Made by a program: the position numbers and the translations under genes | Part shown: positions 37,695-48,400 of the stretch, one piece after another | Layout: each line of letters opens with the position of its first letter | Numbering within the stretch: the first letter of the stretch is position 1 | NCBI GenBank assembly: GCA_030063045.1 | Contig: JAQSEB010000146.1 | Span: forward strand, 496,001 to 560,000 | Length of the DNA stretch: 64,000 bases | Reading direction: 5' to 3' | Source: Pratylenchus scribneri | Taxonomy: Eukaryota > Nematoda > Chromadorea > Rhabditida > Pratylenchidae | Notes under the pieces: model-generated | Databases searched by the model: none | The model's input: only the letters and a program-made list of their open reading frames with translations | What the model was told of the DNA's origin: nothing

Positions 37695-40600
37695 TCAGAT
37701 TTCATTTTCATCTTCCCTTCGGCAATTGAATATTTTCTCTCGAAATGTTTGTTCTGAATAACAATCCTCTTCAAAATATGCCTTTTCTTGAAGTTGTTCC
37801 CCAACCAAAATTGGGTGCTTCACCTTTTCGTAAACTAGCAAAAGTCTGGAATATTAAAATATTTATAGTAATTTTATTTTGCCCACCGTGAGCTATTCCT
37901 GGTTAATTGTTGTTCACAATTGTACAAAAGACGCAGACACGCAGATTTGGGCAAAATCTTCTCGGAATACCTGCAAAAGGATGAATAATATGTAAAAATA
38001 GATCATTTTTCCTATTTATGGCACAATTATATATTTTTATTTTTGGTTTAATTGTGCATTTTGATGGATGTATTTATTGCGTTTGTTTGTTTTCTGTTCT
38101 GAATTGTCCCTTTACCACATTCCTCAATGTCTTCTTTTATAAAGGGAAACAATAAACCGTTTAGAATAATTGTAAAAGGAGGGAGGGCATAAATGGCACA
38201 CCTGTCCCGTCGAATGGTGTTTTTTTTATAATTGGGAATGGATCAAATAAAAAGCCATGGAATGGCCCTACATTTTCATCAAATGCCAATATTAATGTTA
38301 TTCCAAATTCTTTTTTCTTTATTCATCTTCCTCCAAATTTCTGCCCGAAATGTGGCTCCAAACCCAAATCCATGTTTTTATGGATGGACGGAAACATTTT
38401 CAACGGGAAATGAATTAAATGTAAAGAATGATGAATGTGAAAGTGCCAATGATTGTGGGCCAACGGATGTTTGGTGTATGTTCAGTCCAATGGCACAAAA
38501 GCGAATTTGTTGCCGAAACCGGCAAGGGGCCATTCTCCCAGGTTCAAATTTTGATTTTTTCACTTAAATTACTAATCCATTTTTTGATATTAAAATTTGT
38601 TTCCAAAAAATTCATTAATAAATGACCAAATATCAATTTTAGAATGTCCTTCGACCCAATCTCCCATGAATGGAATAATTTTATGCAGTAATTCTAATTC
38701 TAATATTAATGGAAAGAAGGATGAAGAAGAAAATTGCCCGCAAGGATATGTTTGTATGGAAAGCCGTACTCAATTTCAAAAAAGTTTCCCTGGTCAACCA
38801 AACACAATTTGTTGTCCCCAATAAAATTTTAAATATAATTAATTAATATTTTTAATTGAAGAATTAAATCGAAAAAAGAACGTCCTCCGATGCCCCCAAA
38901 AGGGGCATTAAACCAGTGCCGGAGGGCTTCGCCTGGCTTCCTTTTACGGTTTTTATTTCCACTTTCCGAAACTTTGGGCCGGTAGCTCCTTTCGACCAAA
39001 GTGGGGATTCCCAATGTTTGGAGGGTCTCGAAAAGAAGGGAGCCACTTACGTCCATTTTCGAGGGCGTATATATAGAAAGAGGAAAGCAAAGGGGCTAAA
39101 AATTTATGGGAAGCAGAGAAGGGAAGAGGCAGCCAATGGAAAAGGACCCTACGTGAATTCCCAACACACTATTTCTTCATTCTTTATTGTCTCTACCCTC
39201 CACATTGGTCGCGATTAAATTGGATTTAGGGAATTCCATTTAAAAATAAATTTAAACCAAAACTCACTCGGATTTGCAAATTGGAAACCAAAATGTCAAT
39301 CGTCCCCCCAATCGCAACAATTTCGCTCCCAAATCCAAAATGTCCAAAAATACTTTTGACGCTTCGTATCTTTGTTTTTCTGGATAACTTTTTTGAGGTT
39401 GACTTCTTCCGCCGCCGTTAATTGATTTACTGAAATTGTGAATATTTAAATGGAAAATATTCTTTTATTAATTTACTTTTCTTCGGCTTTAAAACATTCT
39501 TCTCTTTTAAATTTCCAACCATTTTTCCCCAATTTTTGTCCTTTTTCTCGGATTCCATAGGGTGCTGAAAAAAATGAATTTTTCTATAATTAAAATATTC
39601 ATTTTTTCTTACGATCGGCCACAATTGCATCCACAATTCCATCATATTTTCCACCCCTATTCGCAATTCTCCACCACATTTCATGCTGTGAAGAATCGGC
39701 CAAAAAAATGCCCAAAAATCTGCCATCATCCAATCCATATTGTTGGAAATTTGCCCTCACGGATTGTTCTTTTGTTAACCATTCTTCGCCTGCACGAGAT
39801 GATTTGCCCTTAGAAATTAAACCAATAATTAGTGTAAAAATATCGGAAAAATGGACCTTTGCTTTTGCGACGTCCCATTTTATTTCGAGGCCAATAACGT
39901 GTGCACCAAAATGGGCGGCCGATAATAAAAGACCACCAGTTCCACAAAATGGATCCAATGCGAGAGTGCCCGGATGAATTAGTGCCAAATTTGCTTGAAT
40001 AAAAGCCAATTCCGGGTCCATCGTGGAATTGCCAATATAATGTCTTTTTGTCAATGAATATTTGGTCTTTAAATTGGTTTGTCCTTCTCCTATCGAAAAT
40101 TAAATATTTTAAATTGAAAAATCAACAAAAATGATTACAAATTTTGCCAGCAATACTTCTTTTGGCTCTTCCATATTTCCATGATCATAAATTTCGAATA
40201 TTGCAAATTTATTTTGTGGATTTTCCAAATTAATTGGAGCCTCCGTCAAATTTAATGCTTCACCATAAATCTAAAATTATTTAAAATATGCAAAAAAAAT
40301 GGATTAACAAACTTTAATAAGGTTTTGTAAATATTTTGCGTCCCTTTTCCTCAATTGAGGTTTAATTTGAATGCACCAACTTTGGGATGGACAATTATAT
40401 TTCTGGAAAAAAATTGTGAATTTATTTATTAAAATTAATTCAATTTTACTTGGAATAAATGGTTTTTTGTTTTGATTTGTTCCAAAAGGGCAGCATGAGA
40501 ATTCGAATGAAAAATAATTTCATAGGCAAATTTGAGAAGTATACAACGACTGAGAAGCCTTTGAATGGTAATTTGGCCATTAATAAATTCCAAAATTTGA

Positions 40601-40778
40601 AAATGCGACTAAAAATATATTAATTAATTTAATTTCGGATTTAGTATAAAACCTCTGATAATTTTGGTGCCGAATGATTGCCATTGAGTTTGAGAATCGA
40701 CTCAAATTCGGCCTTTCTAAATGATGGATAAGATTGACTGAAAATGAGCAAAAATGAAGTCATTGTGGATGATTCCAT
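37695..40778 (-). CDS. TRMT11: tRNA guanosine-N2 methyltransferase TRMT11 homologue
   Basis: The start ATG at 40778 opens MESSTMTSFLLIFSQSYPSF, and N-terminal exons resemble the THUMP-like region of TRM11 (EFESILKLNGNHSAPKLSE, then a long run to about 40100). The methyltransferase core lies at 39600-40060: KRHYIGNSTMDPELAFIQAN, the SAM motif LDPFCGTGGLLLSAAHFGA, and DGIVDAIVADPPYGIRE, whose DPPY motif is split by an intron near 39610-39570. The next exons give RYEASKVFLDILDLGAKLL and GGRLTFWFPICKSE. The last intron runs from 39267 to 37971 (about 1.3 kb). The C-terminus then resumes in 37887-37970 (YSEKILPKSACLRLLYNCEQ) and 37695-37845 (LLLVYEKVKHP to the stop). The junction rebuilds CKSE-YSEK in frame and matches the LP..CL.L..NCEQ.L pattern of TRM11 C-termini. 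With TRMT112 the enzyme makes m2G10 in tRNA. Confidence 0.88.
38238..38824 (+). CDS. Small secreted cysteine-rich protein nested in a TRMT11 intron
   Basis: Two exons, 38238-38541 and 38643-38824, join in frame to 161 codons plus stop. The ATG at 38238 (or the in-frame one 8 codons later) precedes a signal peptide (LMLFQILFSLFIFLQISA). The mature part has about a dozen cysteines in two similar modules, one ending KRICCRNRQG and one ending PNTICCPQ, each with a C-x6-CxxxxDVWC or CPQGYVCM style motif. This resembles the EB or lustrin-type Cys-rich modules common in nematode secreted proteins. It has no protease-inhibitor signature I can name. It lies wholly within the last large intron of TRMT11 on the opposite strand. 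Its function is unknown; extracellular or secretory-gland roles are possible. Confidence 0.75.
38870..39200. other. GC-rich block inside the TRMT11 intron, unexplained
   Basis: This block is clearly richer in G and C than its surroundings. It contains the inverted pair GCCCCCAAAAGGGGC at 38892-38906. The minus strand is open from about 39056 to 38829 (SGSLLFETLQTLGIPTLVER, later NRKRKPGEALRHWFN), and the plus strand is also open. It could be a structured RNA, a fragment of a repeated gene or the 3' flank of the nested gene. No identity was recognised. Confidence 0.3.
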
Positions 40779-41013
40779 AATCTAAATTAATTTTTATTAA
40801 ATTTATTTTACACATTCCCAGTCCAATATAATATTACAGATTTTATCAACAAAAATATGAAAAATAAGTATATCATGAACAATCATTTTATTACAAAAAA
40901 AAAAATGGATAAAAATTAAAGAAAGAAATAAAAATAAAACACAATCTCTGTTTGGTTGACGAAAAGATTCACATGCGAAAAATAATATTAACTTGGTGGG
41001 TGAGGTAATTCAT

Positions 41014-42417
41014 TCAATATCGTTTGTACACCGTGATGATTGACTTTTCCAAATCCTCTTTCGATGCGACAAAAACTCTCGTGTCACCCGGAATTACTGA
41101 CCGAAAATGAACAGTCAAATCCTAAAAATTCAATAAAATAAAAGGGTAATTAAATTTAAATTCGAACATTGATCTGCATTATCCGGGCTTGCAGCAATTT
41201 TCCACCAGTATTGTCAGATTTTATAGAAACATTTTGCGTTCGGTAAAAAGCTAGAAAATCAAACATTAATTTATTAATATTTAATTAAAATTTTCATACT
41301 TTTTCCATCACAAATCAATTTTCCCTCCTCCAAAATAACTTTGCGTTTTCGTCCCATTGCATCTTTCTCTCCTCCAACATCAATATGGTCCATGGAATTT
41401 GTTGTTGGTCCATTCGAAATGGTAGCATAATTGGCCGAACCTCTTGAAGTTGATGAATGCCGATTTGGATCATTAATATTTGGGCAGAATCTAATAAAAA
41501 TAGTTAGGATTTAAATTAATCCATTTTTGTTAATTTTTTACTTTGCCAAATCTGCATTTATTGTCTGTGGCGATAACAATGTTTGCGTAACCAATGGATA
41601 AATTTGGCTAGCCCCAGGTGAACGTTTTCGGGCTTTTTTCTCCGCTATTTGCCCGCCCGAATTCTGTTCAATTGCATTGGATGGTCCAGCCATCGCTGCG
41701 TTAATATTTGAAACATTTGGTTCGTAGGGACGTCTTAAAATATATATTTATCTATTTTTTAATATTTTCATTTTTACCTTCTGAGTTGTTTTTTACCCGG
41801 TCCTTGTCCGCTCTGAACATATTGAATATTGTTCGCATTCGTCCACTTGACACCATCCCACCGATTAAGTTCCGATAATTCGCCGTCCAAATGCTTATCC
41901 TCCACTTCCTGCCAAATTGACCCAACTATTTCATTAACGCGCTTTATAAATAATTTAATTAATCAATTTAATTAATTTTTGCATACATTTTCATATTCTT
42001 TCTCCAAAGAAATTAATTCTTGTTGATAGGCTTCTTCGAAACGAGCAGTTTCTTCCTAAAATATTAATGTTTTTTGTTTTCAAATTTTAATAAACCTTTT
42101 CTTCATCATTTATTCTCTGCATTTTAACCTCATATCTTCGATTGCATTGTTCTATTCCAGTCAAATATTTTGGATGCGATCCTTCCTCCAAAAGACGCCG
42201 TTCCAATTCAATTGGTCCACGTTTTTCTTTTATTAATCTGTAATTTTTATTCAAATAAAATAAAAATAATCATTTAATTAGATTACTCGCTGATAATTTT
42301 ACATTGCCCCAAAGGGGTTGAATTTCTGTCATTTTGTCGATGTCCATTTGGTGTAAATTCAGTTAAAGCATTTATTGACATGCCATTTGATTCATTCGGT
42401 AAACCTGATGAGCCCAT
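41014..42417 (-). CDS. Sds3/BRMS1-family component of Sin3 histone deacetylase complexes
   Basis: The ATG at 42417 begins MGSSGLPNESNGMSINAL. A charged coiled coil follows (RLIKEKRGPIELERRLLEEG, then IEQCNRRYEVKMQRINDEEK and EEAYQQELISLEKEYENRV), matching the Sds3 family core. Next comes the KKQLRRRPYEPN segment, equivalent to the KLRRRPNDP motif of SUDS3, then EKKARKRSPG and LLSPQTINADLAKF. The C-terminus has KLICDGKSFYRTQNVSIKS and VIPGDTRVFVASKEDLEKS, matching the SUDS3 C-terminal domain. The protein would dimerise through the coiled coil and hold Sin3-HDAC complexes together in the nucleus. It sits between TRMT11 (235 bp downstream) and the GIY-YIG gene (264 bp upstream) on the same strand. 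Confidence 0.82.
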
Positions 42418-42467
42418 TTTTTAATTCTTAAAATGATTTGATAATTTAAATGCAGAATAACAATTAA

Positions 42468-42547
42468 TCAAAAGCATTTATCAATTTATGGTTTAAAAAT
42501 TTAAAAAAATTGATAAATATTCAGTGATTATCTAACAAAATTAAAAT
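42468..42547 (-). repeat. Paired 78-bp element, copy 1, upstream of the Sds3-family gene
   Basis: Nearly the same sequence occurs at 45271-45348 in the same orientation. Both contain AAAAGCATTTATCAATTTAT, then AAATTGATAAA and a TCTAACAAxxxx...AACAAAATTA tail. Inside each copy, ATTTATCAATTT and AAATTGATAAAT are inverted repeats able to form a hairpin. This copy ends about 50 bp upstream of the Sds3-family start codon. Confidence 0.8.
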
Positions 42548-42681
42548 AATATTACACTATTGCTTTTCTTTATTTCATTTATTGTAAAAAATGTGAACAG
42601 AATAATTGTGTTTAATGGTTGAAAAATGATTTAAAAATATATGTGTGCCTTAATAAAAAAATGTCTTTATTTTAAATTTAT

Positions 42682-45127
42682 TCATTCTTCATCACTCGAT
42701 TCCAAATTCACATCTCTTTCCTGTTCTTCCATTTTCACAGGTGTAAAATATCCACGAAATAATAATGACGTGGGACTACCGCCACTAAGTTTTGGAGATT
42801 CCTTCAAAAAATTTTAATAAATTTAAATAAATTCATACTTACTTCAAAAATTGCAATTCAAAAAATTCTACTTTTGTTATTTGTTTTGTTTTGATTACCT
42901 CTATTGATTGAGTGGAATTTGGCAAATTGCTTCTTTCAATTTCCAATAATCGTTCAACTTGAAAGATGGAATATGCTTTCAACAAAAGGCGACATCCCAA
43001 TGCACATTTATCAATTTTTTGAAGAATCGGATTTCTGAGAATAAATTCGGCGCTCTTTCCTTTGTCTTTGTTAACCAAATCATATGAACCTAATTTTGTT
43101 GGGAATTTTTTAATAGAATATAAAATTTGGGAATTACTAAAAGCAATTTTCGACCAATTTGGGTTTTTTTCTTCGGGAAAACCAATCATTAATCGGGCCT
43201 CGATCATGCAAACCTCGCGAAATTCTGCCTCAGCCTTGGAAATTTGGGAAAAAATGGATAAGACGACAACTCCATGGTTTGCATTCCAAATTTCGGAAAT
43301 TCGGCCTCTTTTGAAAGAATTTCCCTAAAAGAAAAATTTTTAATCGAATAATTATTATCTATATATTTTTAATATATTAATATATTTTGGAATTTTCTTA
43401 ATAACAAAAACAATTAAGGTTGTACAATGTACATGTACTCAGAACTAAAACGAGTTAGGGAAATCAGACTAAAAAAAAATCGAGACAAACAACAATGCCG
43501 AATTTTCCTATGCAATAATTTTGATAAAACAAAATTTTAGACCATTTTTTGTCCACTTACAAAATTAACTGAATTTTTCGTCCGAATCAAATAATCAATC
43601 GGTCGCGAATCCTTGTTTTTCGTTTCTCCGATGTAAAAAATGCTGTTGATAAAATCATGAAAACCGATTTTATTGCGTTCGGGTATTTTGGCACCAAATT
43701 TTCTTGGATCCATTAATAAATAAACCGAGCCAACTAACTGAAAATTTAATTTGAATATTTTATTATCCACGTTAATTTATTATTAAATTTGGTCCCTCCC
43801 CTAAATCAAATGTTTTAAGAAATTAACCAATCCAAAAAATGAGTGTTCAATATCGATTTTAAATAATACCTTTTCTTGTGAAGAATTCTCGCGAAAAAAA
43901 GCATCAACAGTTTTTTCGTAGTTGCGGCCGATTGAATCGGATTCATTTAATTCATGGATTGCTGCCAAATGGGACGATTCCCTGTTGCTGCATGCGAGTT
44001 TGAATATAAGCGATAACAATTTTTCTTTATAACAAACTAAATTGGGAAAAGGAATCCGCAATTAATTTTATTTTCCATCAATGAACACCAACACCAACCA
44101 AGATGTTGATAATCTTCTTTGATCAATAAATCAATTCCATTCATTGAATTTTCCAATTCCTTTGATTTTTCCATATTTTCTTTTGTTGGCAGTGCATTCC
44201 AAACAAATTTTTTAGATGATTTAACGTTGTAGAAAAAATACTAGTATTTGAAATTGTTTTGAATAATGAATTTGAAAAATTATCAACCTGTTCTTCTGGA
44301 ATAACAGGAAGATGAAAGCCTTTACATTTCGTGGGCATTTGGAGTGGTCTAACAAATATCCAATTTGTATTTGGAATTCTATAGAAAGCAAAATCATTTG
44401 AAATTGTCAATCCATTCTCCATCAATGCATTCCAACTATTTTCAAAGTGATTTTGCATTTCGCTAATGTTTTTCTTTGCATCATCGATCTGTTGTGGTAA
44501 AAACACTTTTAAAATTCTAAAAATTCTCACCTTCTTGATTTCTTCTTCTAATCTATTGTAATTGGCAGATTCATCCGAAGGTAAATTTAATGTTTTAATC
44601 GATTTAAGAAATTCTTTTCGACTTTCGACCGAGAAAGGCAAGTAGCGAATTTTTGGTATTAGCTCCGATTTTGCGCTCTTACCTATAATTTATTTTCCAT
44701 TTATCAATCTAAGTCACAAAAAGTAAAAGAACCTGCAGATGAAGGATTAGAAGGAGTGCGATTCAAATTGTGACGTAAATTTAGATCAAATATTGGGAAA
44801 GGCGAGCTTTGCTGATTACTGGGAGCAGGAAATTTTGATTTTCTCTGCAACGCTCCATCCGACATGGAAAATTCATTACGACCAGCTTCATTTAACTAAA
44901 TTTATAAAAAATTTTCTCTTTGTTTTAAGCAAATTTTATAAATAATTTCTATACAGCCATTTTTGATTAAAATTTTTTACATAGGTACCCCCACCCCCTC
45001 TCATCCAAAATCCTGGACATGGTCCCTTTTTTTAATAAAAGGAAACTAAAACCTTGAATCGTTTTTCCTCCGGTCCTCGCCCATCATCATCATTCAATCC
45101 ACTCGATGTTTGTTGATTTTCGTCCAT
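42682..45127 (-). CDS. GIY-YIG endonuclease of the ANKLE1/LEM-3 type
   Basis: Exon 1 (about 45056-45127) starts MDENQQTSSGLNDDDGRGPE. The middle part (44141-44700) has SVESRKEFLKSIKTLNLPSD and FAFYRIPNTNWIFVRPLQMP and matches nothing I know. The C-terminal third carries a GIY-YIG nuclease domain: GSVYLLMDPRKFG, FHDFINSIFYIGETKNKDSR (about 43600-43735), then after a GTAAGT intron GRISEIWNANHGVVVLSIFS and AEAEFREVCMIEARLMIG, then SYDLVNKDKGKSAEF. The YLL...FYIGE...R.SEIW...VEA-like series fits ANKLE1 and C. elegans LEM-3, which cut branched DNA and chromatin bridges at the midbody. Ankyrin repeats and a LEM domain are not evident. The tail ends ESSDEE with the stop at 42682. Whether the N-terminal half belongs to the same transcript is likely, but not proven. 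Confidence 0.68.
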
Positions 45128-45270
45128 TATAAACTGCTATTATATTCAATTAATTTAGTACCGCACCAACCTGAAAATATTATGCGATGTGTGTGATTAG
45201 ATTATAATGATTATTAATAAATATTTTTAATGAAAGATTAATATTGCTTTATTTTTTTAATCTGATTAAT

Positions 45271-45348
45271 TCAAAAGCATTTATCAATTTATGGTTAAAT
45301 AAAAAGAAATTGATAAACATTCATTGTCTAACAAGATAACAAAATTAG
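45271..45348 (-). repeat. Paired 78-bp element, copy 2, upstream of the GIY-YIG gene
   Basis: The second copy of the element described at 42468-42547, lying about 140 bp upstream of the GIY-YIG gene's start codon, between it and imb-3. The two copies share a perfect run of about 25 bp plus the downstream hairpin arm and tail. Confidence 0.8.
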
Positions 45349-45493
45349 TAAATTAAATCGAAGATGAGTACTTAAAATGGAAATTGAAGGTGTGGATTTG
45401 TTTAACATATTTATCCGTTTTCCATTTTATTTTTAACATAAATAAATCATTGGCCAATTTTCCCCGTCTTTTCTGTTCCTTTCATCATTGTTT

Positions 45494-48400
45494 TCAATTC
45501 ATTATTTGCTCAAGCACACTTTTTTGATGGCCATTAAGATGAAGGGATTGAATAATTTGGTTCAAAAGTTCCTTATTTGCCAGAAAATGTTTCATTATTG
45601 TTTTCTAAAAATTATTTTTAAATTCATATTATTAAAAATGTGTCCTTACCAATCGTTCTTTTACTGTGCTCATTTCCGGTGATTCATCCGTATCAAAGGC
45701 GCCATGGGAAAATGCAAAAAGGATTATCTGAAAAACAAATGGATTTGTCAATTTTTAAAAAAGAACCTGGAATATCCTTAAAGGATCTTGAATGGCTTGG
45801 GCTTCCACCAAATCGCAGAAATAATCATAAACATAAGGAACTTCCTCCGGATCATTCCAAACTGGCAAAAATCCAACAAATCGAGCAATTAATTCTTCTT
45901 TCGCTTGAACCTCCGATGAATTGTATTTTAGTATTTTTGCAATGGCCGAGACGGCATTCTCCATTGCCGTGGTGCTCTCTTAAAAACAAATTAAAAATAA
46001 TTTGGCTGACAAAATCAAAATTACCTTCGGTACTTTTCGAATCAGGTCTCTCAATGGCTGCTAATAATGGATTAATGAGTTGAGCACAAACTTTTGCATA
46101 GGCCAATCCTCCTTTAGCTCCTAATATTCCTGCACCGTAGGCCTGAATAAATAAAAATAGTTGGTGATAAAATATTTTAAAAATACCGCAGCTTGACGAA
46201 TTTCCGGATATTTATCGGAAATAGAGTTCACCAAAGGTTGCAAAAATATATTTTGGTAATTGAGACTGATTTGGCCTCCATATTCAATCAAATCATCGAA
46301 AATACAAATTGCCTAAATTTAAGGATTAAAAATGTAAACCGTAAATGTGAATTATACCCATTGACGTTCCTTATAAGATCTGCGAGGATCCAGCAATGAG
46401 CTATATTGGCCAACCAATCGATCAAAATATGGGATGAATGCCTCACGTCGGGTCATAAATAGATAATGGTTTATATCAGAAATTCGTGCCAACACAGTTG
46501 TTTCCGATTCCAAAACTTCGTCATATTTTTCATTTTCCTCTTCGTCCTCATCTTCTTTATCGCGCTAAATTTTGCATAATTTTATAAATAATTCTTTGAT
46601 ATATGATCAACCCCCTTTTCTCGTTCCATTCTTCTCTTTTCAAAGCGTTGTATTTGATTGTGAATAATAGTGCAAATTGTCTCGATGTCTTGTCCAGAAA
46701 TGATTGCGGTTTCACCAAAATTCTCAACAATTTCCGAAATAGCATTCAACATTTCCGGGAGGACTTCAATATCCGTTTCTCGATCAATTGCTTCCCTAAA
46801 ATTATTTTATAAAATTAAATTAATATTAAAAATTTACTTAAGATTAGTCAAAATCACTCCCCACATTCGTTTCAAATATTCTTCGCCAAAAACTTTTGCA
46901 CTAATCTATAAAGTATAAAATATATAAAATTCCAAAATATTTTTTAAAAATACCATAAGACAAGGCAAACATTCGGCAGCGGCTATAATAAATTGTGTCT
47001 TTAAAATATGCAAAATTAAATAAAGAAAACCTGAACGGACGCCATCATGAAAAACAAATTTCAGCAATGGCAAAAACTAATTAAATTTGGACATAATTTT
47101 GTTTGGGAGAATAAATTTTTTTACCATATTCAAAACTCGTTCAACATAATTAGCGAAATCCTCCTTCAATTCACGAGAAAAACAGACAATCATTTCACAT
47201 GCCGTTAGCTTATCCTCCAAACCAGCAGTTTTAATGCCAAGTTGACGGTTGTCATCTAATAAAAATGAAATATATTTTGCATTCCTTTTTAAAATTCCTA
47301 CCAAGAGGTAAATAATCCCATTCTTCTTCATCTTCTTGTGTTCCTTCAACAATTTGAACGTCCGGCTTGAAATCTGCAGCGGCTAACACACAAGGCATAA
47401 TCAAATCCTTTATTTAGTTTTTAAAAATTAATTCCTTTAAATAAAATTATTACCAAATATTTTGCGAATCCTTTTCCCAAAATTTTGCAAATTCGAGCCC
47501 AAGCAGAAATAAAGTAACTAAAAAAGCGCATTTTAGAAAATAAACGATTTGTATTTTTAAACCTAATTTGAGGGTCATCATTGTTCTCAAAATTGACTCC
47601 CGATGAGAGGAGAAATTGCATTATTTTGTCTGCATCTTTGCCAAATAATTCCGCGCCAACTGCCATTCCAATCAATGAAATACATTCAATGGTTTTTCCA
47701 CGCATCATTTTCTAGAATTTTTTACAATTTAATTTTATATTAAATCAAATTTCACCAAATTATCCTCTTTGGAATTCTCAAAAACTAAAAATTAAAAAAT
47801 TATAATTGATAAACATTTTATAGGTCAAACTATATTTGAGTGGCGGCAACAATTTATCATAATAAGCGATAAAATGATCTAAATTTGAATTTATTTTTAC
47901 TATTTTTCATTCATATATCTGACCTTGTGCCGCATCTGCCACACTTGCAATTGTTGTTATAATCTTGGAAATTATTTTTAGATTAGTTTATCTTTTGTAA
48001 ATTAAAGTACCTGTTCCAAAACAAGTTTTTTCCCACTTTGCAATAAATGTTGAAAAGTCTGCGATAAAACCGAATGCAATTTTTCCATAAGCTATAAAAT
48101 ATAAATTTAATTCAATTGTTAAATTAATTAATTACAGCAGGCAAATAAATGCTGATGATGTTCTTTGGACAATCCTCACAAAAATTGACCATTGCAGCAG
48201 CGGCATGTGCAGCGACACGTGGATTTGAAAGGTCGGTCATTTGGGAGAGAAGAACGGGCACAATTTTCTCGTGACATTTCTTTTGTATTGTTGGAGCGAA
48301 GTCAGTGCAAATTTGGCCAATGGCTGAGATAATTTAGAAAATTTTTAATTGTAATTAGGCACAAACCATTGCAAACAGCGTAGCGAACGCGGGGATGAGG

